Source: Ailurus styani (Eukaryota; Chordata; Mammalia; Carnivora; Ailuridae). From it: a stretch of 64,000 nucleotides of DNA. The position numbers and the translations under genes were made by a program. The first letter of the stretch is position 1; each line of letters begins with the position of its first letter. Positions 46,347-57,155 of the stretch are shown here, piece after piece. The stretch lies in contig LNAC01000728.1 in assembly GCA_002007465.1 (NCBI GenBank), positions 310,001-374,000 on the forward strand, given 5' to 3'. The notes beneath the pieces were generated by a model. It saw nothing but the letters and a program-made list of their open reading frames with translations, was not told where the DNA came from and made no database searches.

Positions 46347-47012
46347 AATTAAAAATGTGCAGAAGACCTCAGTAGAAGACATACAAATGGGCAAGAAGTA
46401 ATTGAAAAGATGCTCAACAGCCCCAATAATCAAGAGAATCCAAATCAAAACCATAAAGAGATATCATCTCACACTTGTTAGTATGCCTCTTATAAAGGGA
46501 TAAGAAAAATTGGTAAGGGTATGGAGAAAAGGGAACACTTGTGCACAGTTGGTGAGAAAGTACATTAGTATAGCCACTACGGAAAACAGTACAGAGTCTC
46601 CTCAGAAGAATTAAAAATAGAACTACCATATGATCTAGCAATCCCACTTCTGGATAGTTAGCCAAAGAAAATGAAATCACTATCCCAAAGAGATATCTGC
46701 AACCCCATTGTAGCATTATTCACAACAGTCAAGACATGGACACAATGTTAAGTTTCCACAAATGGATAAAGAAAAAAAAATATATATAATACATTATTTA
46801 TAATATTATTCAGCCATAATAAAGAAGGAAATTCTGCCATTTGTGACAACATGGATGGACCTTGAAGGTATTATGCTAAGTGAAAAAAGTCGACAGAATA
46901 ATGTAAATACTATATGATCTCACTTATATGTGGAATCTAAAAAAGCCAAACTTATAGAAACAGAAAGTAGAATGGTGGTTTCCAGGGATGGGAGTGGGTG
47001 GTGATGTCTCCA

Positions 47013-47031
47013 GGGGAAGGGAGGGGCAGGG
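47013..47031 (+). repeat. L1 3' UTR G-quadruplex motif
   Basis: GGGGAAGGGAGGGGCAGGG: four G-runs with loops of one or two bases. A polypurine tract at this place is a known feature of L1 3' UTRs. Confidence -1.
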
Positions 47032-47577
47032 AACGAGGAGCTGTTAGTCAAAGGGTACAAACTTCCAGTTATGAGATGAATAAGTTGTGGAGATATAATG
47101 TACAGCATGATGCCTATAACACATAATATGCATTAGATACTTGAAAGTTGACAAGAAGGTAAATCTTCAATGTTCTCATCACACACACACATGCCATATA
47201 TACGTATATCAAATCATATAGTATACTTTAAATGTATACAGTGTTATATGTCAATTGTGTCTCACTTAAGATGGGGGGGAAGTTAATGCAGTGCTAACAT
47301 ATTACTGTGTTTGAAGTAAGTACACACTCAAGTTATTTCACCAAAAATGATATCGACAGATGTACCTTCGGTATGTTGTAAAAGACTCAATCATTTGCCT
47401 TTCTATCAAGAATATACGGATTTTTTGAAAGAAGTTGGTTCAAAGGTGTTTTGGTTATTACATAATCTGATGGGGACTAAAGAAAAACAAAAGATAAGGG
47501 ATTTTAAAAGATAATTTGCATTAACTCTAAGGTTTAAATACTGGCAAATGCTTATTCTTTCAAGGTTAGCCCTCCCT

Positions 47578-47775
47578 GCTCAGTGTGGTCTTCAGACCAA
47601 CAGCAGCACTGCCATTGTCTGGAAGCTTGTTAGAGGTGGAAACTCTCTGCCCAACCCTGGACACACTCATAGAAATTTTTAAGTTCATGAGAGACCCAGG
47701 TGGTCACTATGCACATTAAAGTCTCAGAAGCACCGCTCTGTTCTAAACAGTTCTCAAACGCATGAACACCCTAAA
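47578..47775 (+). mobile_element. MER5A-type hAT non-autonomous transposon
   Basis: 'ctcagtgtggtcttcagaccaacagcagcactgcc', 'ggaagcttgttagaggtggaaactc', 'cccaggtggtcactatgcacattaaagtc' and the terminal 'acagttctcaaacg' follow MER5A nearly end to end (about 190 bp). Confidence -1.
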
Positions 47776-48255
47776 CCAGTAGTGGACCTAGTTGAGAAGC
47801 ATTATTTCCAGAGAGTGCTCAAACTGAGACAGAACTCATTTTATTTTCACACTGGAGTGAGAGGGGGAAAAATTGAAACAGAAAAACTCAATACATATAG
47901 AAATCTCAGCTTCAGGTTATAATCTAACAAAATTTTCAAGATTGCAAGAAATTAGCTATGTTATTACAACAGGCTCATGGAAAGAAAGCAGCATTGTATA
48001 CCCCTCTGTGTCCACCCATGAAGCTAACCCACTTCAGCAAATTCACTTTCCGGTTGCTGCATCCCATGTGGGTGTTCGGAACTCTTCCAGGCTAGATCAA
48101 TTTTGGCAATTCCAGGCTAGATCAATTTTGGCAATATTCTACAAAGCTAAAGGTAGACATGCTTTATGAGCCCAGCCAGCAACTGTACTTCTAGATAACA
48201 AATCTAGACACCTTTTTATATTAATACATAAAAGCCTGCTTTTGCAGCATTGGTT
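47776..48255. other. Unique stretch with a 25-bp tandem duplication
   Basis: Nothing recognised apart from the duplication listed next. A 98-codon ORF (47873-48169, plus) reads through that duplication and has no known domain. Confidence -1.
48085..48134. repeat. 25-bp perfect tandem duplication
   Basis: A unit beginning TTCCAGGCTAGATCAA and ending TTTTGGCAA occurs twice with no mismatch (48085-48109 and 48110-48134). No N is involved, so it may be biological. Confidence -1.
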
Positions 48256-48257
48256 CT

Positions 48258-48279
48258 AATCATCATCATCATCATCATA
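48258..48279. repeat. (CAT)7 short tandem repeat
   Basis: A CATCATCAT run of about 21 bp, next to the N-flanked triplication. Confidence -1.
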
Positions 48280-48540
48280 ATTAGATACAATATATGGATG
48301 AATCTTGTATATTGACAGGGATAATTTTCAAAATTTGAAGCAAAATTTATAAAATGTGAAATTATTNCATCATAATTAGATACCATATATGGATGAATCT
48401 TGTATATTGACAGGGATAATTTTCAAAATTTGAAGCAAAATTTATANAATTAGATACAATATATGGATGAATCTTGTATATTGACAGGGATAATTTTCAA
48501 AATTTGAAGCAAAATTTATAAAATGTGAAATTATTCACAT
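48273..48540. repeat. Triplicated about 80-95-bp segment with Ns at 48367 and 48447
   Basis: The same segment ('aattagatacaatatatgg' to 'gaagcaaaatttata') occurs at 48273-48366, 48368-48446 and 48448-48537. Copies are separated only by single Ns and differ by about one base. The middle copy ends early at the second N. Overlapping contig ends concatenated without merging explain this best. Confidence -1.
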
Positions 48541-49090
48541 CCAGTTTAAAAACCCACAAAACAATATAAAGAGCATGAATACCTACAGACATAAATATAA
48601 AACCACTCATGGGAATGATGAATATAAAAACATATATTATATATATTTATATTATTCCTATATTTTTACCATTATGTTTACAAGGAAAAAAAAGGACAAT
48701 TGGGAGAGGAAGTAGGTGATTTCTAACTGGAAAAAAGAAAACACATAGCAACAACAACAAAAACACCATAAAATTAAAATAACTATTCAAAGAATTACTT
48801 TATTTAAGAAGTTATGGTTTTTAAAGAAGTGAATCTCCTCAGAGTTATTTTTTAAACTACAATAATTACTTTTTCAGCTGGAGGATGATCAAATTACCTC
48901 CTAGTCCTTGCCCCATAGTCTCATTTACTCTACAATTTGTATGAAAATCAGTACTAAAACTTGGACATTTCTGTGAGTCCAAAATGGCACTGGTGGTCCA
49001 GAACTACTGAATTTAACCAAAGTCAGAATTTTCTTTTTGGTCCATGTTGTATGAAGCGAATACATCTTAGAATGTATTTTCATGAGGAAA
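48541..49090. other. AT-rich stretch
   Basis: Nothing recognised. 48625-48665 is a low-complexity ATAT region. Confidence -1.
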
Positions 49091-49094
49091 TAGA

Positions 49095-49310
49095 TTTCCT
49101 GCAGGCTGGTAGCATGAACCTTTGAACTGCAGTTCGGTCAATTGTGAGTTGTCTGATATTGAATGAAGTACTTGACCTCACTGAGTCTAGGTGGAAACAA
49201 CAGTTCATAGTGTTGATATTAGTACCACGTGATACATAAAATACTCAGCACTGTATTTAGCTCATAGTAAGTGTTCCATATATAATGGCCAATAGCAATA
49301 ATGATGGTGG
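49095..49310 (+). mobile_element. MIR, sense
   Basis: 'gaatgaagtacttgacctcactgagtctaggtgg' and 'catagtaagtgttccatatataatgg' match the MIR core and 3' part in sense. Confidence -1.
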
Positions 49311-51558
49311 TAATAAAACTGTGGCCAGCCTACACTTTGTGTTTTTACATTCAAGTCTGTGGTATCTCAGGAGAAGCACAATCTATTTTGCAAGGTAAAT
49401 GAGCAAATCACCAAAATAAAACACTGCATTGATCCGGCTTTTGTTAAGATGCAAAGATGTGCCCAACAACACTACTAGCTCTTTCTAACTCACTCCCCAT
49501 TTTACTTTATCTTTTCTTCTTGCTCTACCCTGAGTGCAAGTTCACTTGGATTCTAATAAAATTTGCCTGACTGACTTGTTAGTAGTATATGGACCAGTAG
49601 ATGAAAATGCAATCCTAAGGCAAGAGTTTTAAAATTTTTTTGATGTTTTCTTGAAATAAATTTTTAAAAGCATGAACTCAGATTGCTTTTTTTAAACATG
49701 ATGCCTCCACACATAAAGCAGGAAGAGACAATCTAAGGTTTTGCCCTGGGACACACTGTCTTGGGTGTGAAGTTTTAAATAAGAAATGTAGGTCATCATG
49801 ACCAATACCTATACCCCAGCACACCTGCTCTACACATAAGCTCTTTTCAGTGACCATGGGATAAGCTTATCCTTGGCCTGAGCTGGGCCCTTGGCAAACA
49901 ATGGAACTGTGGGTATGAGCAGAGTTGGAAAACCAAGGGCAGGATCACCGTGCTCGCTCACCTAGAACTTCTGTGTAGAGGGCTTGGGGTGGGACCTTCC
50001 TTCTGTTTCCTCTTCACCTGTTCTTCATTGATCAATGGCCATATATTATGCTATTCCCCACCCACTCTCCTGCCTCACCCCCTAATGGTAGTTTTGCCTC
50101 TGAAATGAATGAGTTAGGCCTTTCCTATCCTTTCCTCAGAATAGAAAGAAACCCTGGAGATGATAATATAATATAATATAATATCTCAGGACTTCACTTT
50201 GAAAAAATAAATCAGAGCATTCCCTTTCCAGAAAACTAAGTGGAGTTTTGGAAACTGCAAAAGACAACAATGCTAGAAGATCAAAAGCTAATCTCTACAC
50301 CCAAGTCCTGATGATTACATGGCCCCACTCGACATGCAGCTAAAAGCATTTGTGAGGCTTCTGTAACCCGAGGATGTCAGGCAGCTCAGATATACAAGAA
50401 CAATATGTGCCTGGGAGGACAGGGGGGTTCTGGCCAAGAGAAAGCACTTGTGACATTGACTCCCCTCTACTGTATTTTGAAAAAAGAGATCTGAAAATGA
50501 AGGGCTCCTTGTATTTGCAAAGCTGTCCTAAATTGTGGCTAATCGATGTTTTGTTAAGAAAATAACCACAGAGAAAGATCAAATCCCCCCACTACAAAGT
50601 TGGACATGGCTCACAACTGGGAGGGAAGTGAAAGTGAATACCAGTTGGAGTCCCAAAGCCAAAGGCTCCTCACTTGCATTAGAGAATTTAATAGTGGGTG
50701 TGGTAGAGCAGGGGAGACGGAAGAGACAATGAGGATGGGGGTGGGAGGAGGGATGAACTCTTGTTAGTTCTAGTCCTGAGACTGGTTATAGGAGGTGACT
50801 CATTTTAGGACTGAGAAAAGAAAGGTGGGAAAGGAGAACCGTGGTTGGGGGCAGAGGAATATGAAACACAGACAAAGAGATATTTATTAAGAAATTAATG
50901 AATTCCTATATTGGGAAATATTCTGTCCATTTTTGTTCTTCTAAAAAAAAAGTAAGCAGTTGCCAAGGATAAGGTGTCAAGCAGATTTCCTATAAAGAGC
51001 TTTCCTAATAAATTATGTTCTTGGTAAGAGGAATTGCATTTTACATGCTATGGCCTTACTTCACAGTTTTACAGATTTCTTTAATCCTGACTATATTTTC
51101 CCTGGTTTTATATGAGCTGCTGACACTGGGTATGAGTGGTGGCTGGTGAAATTGTACTTTTTCCAGGGTTTTAAATCTAGGAATGGTAGCTGGAGAGGGG
51201 GGAATGGAACTTCAAAATGGCTGGGGCCACAGCTTTTATGATTCCAAGGAAAAATGAACATGTCTTATAATATTCAAAGTTTCCTTTTTTCATAGAATGA
51301 TCTCAAGAAGTGTGTTATCACTTTGAATTTTCAGAATAAATGGAAGCAAATTATGATTATCTAAAAATTCAGGAGAGACTAGTAAAGTGAGTTTGAAGAA
51401 GCCCCTTCAACATACATTAAGCATTCTTTGATTAAAGCCATCAGTACTGCCTAGACAGTGCCAGACCTTTCCTAAGATTTCTTGGAAAACTTTTGGATGT
51501 CATTCCTGAGTTCTAAAATACTTAATAATGGAATATTAAATAAAATGTTTTCTAGGTT
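49311..51558. other. About 2.2 kb mostly unique
   Basis: No gene recognised. It includes (ATAAT)4 at 50164-50184 and a G-rich tract at 50730-50750 (GGGGGTGGGAGGAGGG). Confidence -1.
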
Positions 51559-51574
51559 AGAAATACTGAATATG

Positions 51575-51767
51575 GGGTGCCTGGGTGGCTCAGTGGGTTA
51601 AAGCCTCTGCCTTCAGCTCAGGTCATGTTCTCAGGGTCCTGGGATCGAGCCCTACATTGGGCTCCCTGCTCAGTGGGGAGCCTGCTTCCTCCTCTCTCTC
51701 TTCCTGCCTCTCTGTCTACTTGTAATCTCTCTCTCTCAAATAAGTAAATAAAAATCTTTAAAAAAAA
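51575..51767 (+). mobile_element. Young Can-SINE with perfect 16-bp target-site duplication
   Basis: The head GGGTGCCTGGGTGGCTCAGT is followed by a CT-rich body ('cttcctgcctctctgtctac') and A-rich tail. AGAAATACTGAATATG flanks it perfectly (51559-51574 and 51768-51783). Confidence -1.
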
Positions 51768-51783
51768 AGAAATACTGAATATG

Positions 51784-52145
51784 ATGTTTCAGTTAGAAGA
51801 AGGCACATATGGAAAAGCACAGAAGTTAAATCCACTACACCTTCATGGTGGTTTAGGAATATTTTTCCAGCAAGGCCTAAATGGTCAGCAGGAATCAAGA
51901 GCAAAAATGAGCACCTCAGGCTCAGGATCAAGCCCGGGTACTTTACTGGGCTGTAGACCAATATAAGCTGAGAGATCAATTGCCAATCCTGATGGCTTCT
52001 ATGACAGCTGAGTATTTAAATCAAAACCCCATATTTAGTATGTGCGAATGTGCCAAATTTTTTTTGTGGAAAATTTTAAGCACTTGCTTCCATAAGTACA
52101 CCTCCAGCCTGTCTTCCCTGGGACTATGGAAGGCCAACAGAATAG
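51784..52145. other. Non-repetitive stretch
   Basis: Nothing recognised. Confidence -1.
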
Positions 52146-52149
52146 AGGC

Positions 52150-52300
52150 ATGAGACCCTAACTCCAAGTTCATCTCTGCCCTCAATTGATGTGTGATTTT
52201 GAACAAGTCATTTCCCTTTGATCCTCCTTTGCCATGTCTGTGAAATAAGAGAATTGTCTTGTATGCTTCCTAAGTTCCTTCTAATTCTAAAGTTACATGG
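52150..52300 (+). mobile_element. MIR, sense
   Basis: 'gatgtgtgattttgaacaagtcatttccctttgatcctcctttgcc' then 'taagagaattgtcttg' is the MIR core in sense. Confidence -1.
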
Positions 52301-53155
52301 CCCAAAATCATGTGTTTATTTTGAATTTCAGATCAATATAGTTCCATCTTCCCTAGGAATTAAGGTTAAAGAGTCCTTGGAAATTAAAAACTTATAAAGA
52401 ACTTGAGAAATAGTCGTACTCAAATCCCCTCATCCTACTCATAAAGAAACTGACCACTTGTGTTTGTTGGCTTTACTCCCAGATGCCAGTGAAAATGTTT
52501 GGTTGTTTCAAATAAGTGCAGCAATGAAACTCCTTTTGAATCTGAAAAATCCAGCTTCATGTTCTCTCATATAGGAATAATGTCATTTCACTGTCAGAGA
52601 AAAACACAAGTTCAAATTATAGCAGAAATAAAATATCCATCTAAAATGAAGATGGGGTTTTCAGCATCATAAAATTAAATATCCCTACATCTATCCCAAA
52701 GGTGAAACTTGGAAAACAGCTACACAGTGTCTCAGCTATGAGGCTTATCTATGGCATAGTCCTGGGGCCTGGGCCCAGTTCCTAGAGCCATGTCTGATAA
52801 GGAATGCTTGGAGTAAAAAACAAGAATTCCTGAACCTTTCCAAAAGTTTAAGGAGAACTCTGGACCTCAAAACCAGGAGATGTGGGGACAAAACGAAGAA
52901 AACAAAGCAAATGGGAAAAACAGCAGAAAGCATAAGATCATTCCTAGAAGAAGCAAAGGGCCCAGATTCCTTTTTATCAGGAGCCAGCCCAATGGGTCAT
53001 GTATAGATCAGCTTCAAAATTCAAGGTCAAGGCAGGCAAGAGTGATTATGGTAGAGGGCTGTCCCCCTAAACTATTCATTTGTTTTTATTATCATGCCTT
53101 TAGAAATTAACTGCCATAACTAGTACTGTGTTACGAGATTGTCTTTTAAATCTTC
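52301..53155. other. Non-repetitive stretch
   Basis: No gene recognised. A 76-codon ORF at 52880-53110 (plus) has no family match. Confidence -1.
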
Positions 53156-53159
53156 TGGT

Positions 53160-53300
53160 GTCAGATAAGTTTGCAGGTGCCTGTGTCTTGTCTCACTAGC
53201 TGAAATATTAGGTTTTTGAGGATCTTATTAATTACTGTATTACCACAGATAGGGGCCTGTTATAAAGTAGGTGCTCTGTAAATGTTTGGTTCATTCCATA
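53160..53300 (+). mobile_element. Probable L2 3' end, sense
   Basis: 'tcttgtctcactagctgaaatattaggtttttgagg' and 'aaagtaggtgctctgtaaatgtttg' fit the L2 3' terminus. Confidence -1.
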
Positions 53301-53865
53301 GCTATCAAACACTCTGCTTGGTTGAAAGTTATATCATCAGGCATTTTATTATATTATTAATGAACGTTATTTCACAAAGTATGAATTTTGTATATTTTTC
53401 TAAGGGTTGATAAGTTTCTAAAAGAGAATTATGGTGACTTGACAGTTCTAGAGATCTGTGGGTATGGAACATGGGATAATCTAAACTTATCTGCATTTAT
53501 GGATTTAAGAGTTGACTTAAAAATATTGGGTGTTCAGATGAGCAGGAAAACGTTCCATCTTTTTCATTACCATAATTTTGTGAAATTCATGGTTCATTTA
53601 TTTGAATGGCCTTCTAAATTTTACTTACGTGGCTAACATACATAGCCTACTCCACACACACAAAACTACTATTTCATTTATATCTTTCAACTTCTTTGGA
53701 TAATTAGGCAGAGAAGAAACTCATATTCTGGACTGACAAATTCTTTTACTATTCATGATGTACAGGACCTCAGAGCAGTCGCTTATCCTACTCAAGGCCC
53801 ACTGAATAGTTATCTATCTGTTTAAAAGAGAAAGGTGTATTCTTTTTTATTTCAGTAGGATCATT
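53301..53865. other. AT-rich unique stretch
   Basis: Nothing recognised. Confidence -1.
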
Positions 53866-53869
53866 CTTC

Positions 53870-54030
53870 CATTTACCCATTCACTCATCCTTCAAAATCC
53901 TTTATTCAGTATCTATTACATGGCAGATATAAAGGAATGAATGAGGCACACAGAAAGAAGCGAGAAAATGAATCCACTGGTTTCAAGACATTTACATTCT
54001 AGGGATTAGACAGATAGATAAATGCAATAT
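53870..54030 (-). mobile_element. L2, antisense
   Basis: 'cattcactcatccttcaaaatcctttattcagtatctattacatggcag' and 'agacatttacattctagggattagacag' match the L2 3' end in reverse. Confidence -1.
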
Positions 54031-55675
54031 CATAATTCCTTTGGTACCCTCTACTTGATATCCTCTACTGATACAAGCCTGGGTGCCGGTCGGCACTTAG
54101 CAATCATTCACTACCTGAGTGAATTAGTAAACGTAATTATGAGAGTTGGAAATAGTGGGCACATATTTGGTCAATAAGCTACTATGGGATACATTTTGAG
54201 ATCTGAAGAAGGCATCTTTTAAATAAAATAAAATCACAGTCTGATTCATGTGTTTATGAAATATGGAGTTTGTTTCCTCAAGAATGGTTTCCTATTCATG
54301 AAGAATCAATCCATGGTAGATGTAGATGGAAATCCCTAGTTTTTGAAATTTATGTAGGAGAGGTTGACCAAGCAGATCCACTTCCAAGAGGAGTCCTCAT
54401 ATACATGTGCCAGAGCAGAATGCTGGGTGGGTGGGGAGATCATGGTGTTTACCCAGGTGGCCATCATCCAAACATTTTACTGTGTGCTAACCATGGCCTG
54501 TGCTCTCTTTATAGCACAGACGGTGGCTGGTATCTCCTGTATTCCCTGTCCCTAGCACATAGGATCACATTGATACAGAAGAGGGGCTCAAAGCATGAGT
54601 AGTTGCCTTTCAACCATCCAAACTCTCCATCTACCCTGTACGGACCTTCCCTGGGGTGACTTCTTTAGTCTGCCCTTATGTGAGAGCGTAAAAGAAAACC
54701 AGGCTTTACTGAGGGTAACAACGATCCCTGAAATGGTGGTGCGGTCTGCTAATTCTGTAACAGTACCCGCTTTGCAGGGAAGGTGGTGAGACATTGACAA
54801 CCTGCTAATATAATGCAGTGTAGGATTCAGGAAGCCCTGCCTTCCCCCAAGTTTCTCCGAACAGAAGAACAGAAGGACCAGGTGACAGCAGAGGTAGAAA
54901 TCAAGCTGCTGAGCCAGCACCAAGTCCAAGCAAAGGGGATTCTCCAGCTTATTTAGGCTTTAAAACATTCCTGAGTTGAATGTAACCCAGTTAATCTTTC
55001 CATCAGGCTTAGTTCTGCATTTCAAGATAAAAGTGTCACTCATAAGTCAGCAGGCACTGGTGTCTGGCAAGAAGCCAGATAACACTTCTGCAAAATGCTG
55101 GTTCCAAGATTTGCCATCTACCCCATCCCCTCCACTTTCTAACCCAAGACTTGGAAGTTTAAATAATTCATAACTGAACCAAATACGATTTATTCAGAGG
55201 CTATACCATGTCCTTTGACTTGGTAGTGGAATAGTCATGGAGAGAGAGACCATGAAAATTAGCATTTCATTGTAATAAACATATCCTTATCCTGTATCAT
55301 GGCAGCAAAGACTATACTGCTCTCAAGAAACAACACCAGAACTGTGAGGCCACAGCAGTCCCTGGAGATGACATGCCACTGCCCTCAGCAAATTCCAGGT
55401 TGCTAAAGCTTCATATTTCTAGTGGGTCTTCTCCAATTTAGTGTCCCATGAGATGTCCATCATTGGAGCAATCATTGTGTACCTCTTTACCCCAGGGAGT
55501 TGAGCTGGCAGAGACCATGTAACTATTTTTGAAATGTGATTTGACATAGATGTCATCAAACAATGATTTCTCCACCTCACTGTTCTTCTGAATTCTTTAT
55601 AAATTTTAAATCTATGCCTTGGTGTGCATATTTTTACCTTGCTTAGTTCACTGCGTAGTGTATGTCAGGCATTGA
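54031..55675. other. About 1.6 kb without clear features
   Basis: No gene recognised. Overlapping ORFs of 110 codons (54270-54602, plus) and 113 codons (54588-54929, minus) have no family match and no intron or start context. 54470-54590 may contain an L2 3' end remnant in sense. Confidence -1.
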
Positions 55676-55678
55676 TTA

Positions 55679-55729
55679 TTATCTCTATATCTATCTTTCT
55701 GTCTACCTGTCTAATTACCTGTCTATCTT

Positions 55730-55783
<54 letters not shown>
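55679..55783. repeat. (TCTA)n tetranucleotide microsatellite
   Basis: An imperfect TCTA/TCTG region (55679-55728) leads into a pure (ATCT)n run of about 54 bp (55730-55783). This is the typical structure of a polymorphic tetranucleotide marker. Confidence -1.
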
Positions 55784-55784
<1 letters not shown>

Positions 55785-55794
55785 CCATTAGTCC

Positions 55795-55925
55795 AAAGGA
55801 CCTCTGAATATTTTTTACAGATGAGGAAATTGAATGTCAGAAAGGTTAACTTGTCTAGGATTATAAAAGTAGTTGGTAACAGAGCTAAGCTATGAGTCTA
55901 CAATCGTCTATCAGTAGAGCTGGTC
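55795..55925 (-). mobile_element. MIR, antisense
   Basis: 'acagatgaggaaattgaatgtcagaaaggttaacttg' then 'gtagttggtaacagagctaagctatgag' matches the MIR core in reverse. Confidence -1.
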
Positions 55926-56390
55926 TTTTTTTTTCCTAACTGTGCTGCCTTCCTTTTCCCATGAGGCAAGATAAAGGAAAAATGACACCTCGACTCCTGT
56001 GGCCTGGAGAAAGAGCGCAGAAAGAAACATGGTAAAAACATAGGAGAAACATTCAGAACAAGAAAATCTCAAGATAAACTTGGCCTAATGTACAATTTGG
56101 GTGGATAAGGCTTGCTGAGTGCAGCAAATCTGCTTCTGAACCGTTATGGAGGATATAAGTGTGTTTCCACAGAGTTAGTAGGGACCAAAACTCCAAGTGT
56201 GTTCTTAAAGGTATGTATTTTAGAAATAGCCTCTAATTATTTACCTAATCTTGTGGATTTTAAAAAAAGATGTGCCTAGGATCCATGCCTGCTTTTATCA
56301 AATTCCTTTTACTCGGACAAATCTCCTAGCTAGTTTTCCTGAAATAATTTTATTCCTTTGCAAACTGCCTGCAACACTAACACCAAAGGA
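55926..56390. other. Non-repetitive stretch
   Basis: Nothing recognised. Confidence -1.
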
Positions 56391-56394
56391 GATT

Positions 56395-56640
56395 TTTTAA
56401 AACATGAATCATACCATGCAATGGCTCTGTTTAGAAACCTTTGAAAGCTCTGGAAAACCTGAAGGAAAATTACCAAACTCCGTAGTATAACATCCTCCAC
56501 TTGCCAGCCATGCTGAATCTTGCGATGCCACAGACCTTCATGAGAGTGTGCTTTCCCACTAGTGCTCCCTCCACCTCATACCTTCCCCTCACCATCTACC
56601 TCAGCTTGCACAATGCTTCCTCAGGAATCCCCTGAATGTT
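56395..56640 (+). mobile_element. L2-like relic, sense
   Basis: 'gaatcataccatgcaatggctctgtttagaaacctttgaa' and 'ctccctccacctcatacc' follow the L2 internal order loosely. Confidence -1.
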
Positions 56641-56960
56641 TAAAAAAAAAATGGTGACTGGCATCCATCGGGAACACCACTTCCCATCTTGGGGATTCTA
56701 CTTTCCAAGGGGGCATTATTTGAGAGGTTAGAGAGACATTTCACATGGAAAATAGTTGATGGGACTGGGGAGATTAAGCAGGAAAAAAATGAAAATTGAA
56801 GACAACAAGAATGACAAAGAAATATAATGGGAAGAAGCAGGCTACTGAGGAGGTTTGTTGAGTATGGCCCAGGAGTCACAACGAGGATCTGTGGGTGGAA
56901 GTAGTATTAAGTCAGATTTAACATATTTTTAGAAAAGCTTTTCTTGAGATTAAAGATTTA
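56641..56960. other. Non-repetitive stretch
   Basis: Nothing recognised. A 79-codon minus-strand ORF at 56640-56879 has no family match. Confidence -1.
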
Positions 56961-56967
56961 TAGCCTA

Positions 56968-57155
56968 GGGGCGCCTGGGTGGCTCAGTTGGTTAGGCTCA
57001 GATCATGATCCCAAGGTCCTGGGATCCAGGCCCACACCTGGCTCTCTGTTCAGCAGGGAGTCTGCTTCTCCCTTTGCCCCTCCCCCAACTCTTGCATGCG
57101 TGCATGCGCTCTCTCTCTCTCTCTCTCAAGTAAATAAATAAAATCTAAAAAAAAA
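56968..57155 (+). mobile_element. Can-SINE with deletion in the tRNA-derived head
   Basis: GGGGCGCCTGGGTGGCTCAG is followed by TTGGTTAGGCTCAGATCATG. About 15 bp normally between GGTTA and GGCTCAGGTCATG is missing. The body contains GCATGCGTGCATGCG then (CT)n and (AAAT)n. No clear target-site duplication was seen. Confidence -1.

Larger units (their letters stand above)
45540..47275. mobile_element. Old L1 with 5' inversion: antisense 5' ORF2 part, sense 3' part
   Basis: 45540-46062 is antisense L1 ('attgttgaaagtgggatactg', 'aaatctattttgtctgatgta', 'tttaaagtaattattgacaag', 'cctttcttcttctcttgct'). 46063-47275 is the sense ORF2 end ('actggtctcggcaataat', 'gtactacatcaaactgaaaagctt', 'atctgataagggggtta', 'tagaactaccatatgatc', 'acaacatggatggacct') and the 3' UTR with a G-rich tract. 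The join shows 'tga' shared by both partners. About 2 kb of consensus between the two parts is absent. The divergence is much older than that of the 26.5-kb copy. Confidence -1.

Noticed and set aside
45996..46454. 152-codon minus-strand ORF, the longest in the window
   Set aside because: It lies across the L1 inversion point and the (CA)n and includes a Cys-Val run encoded by the microsatellite. It is not a gene.
48273..48540. Regularly spaced direct repeats resembling an array
   Set aside because: There are only three copies with no spacers except single Ns. This is an assembly artefact in a mammalian sequence, not a CRISPR array.
54270..54929. Two overlapping ORFs of about 110 codons on opposite strands
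   Set aside because: Neither shows a known domain or conserved motif. The region may include an L2 relic.
55662..55895. ORF with a repeated YLSI motif
   Set aside because: It is translation of the TCTA microsatellite.
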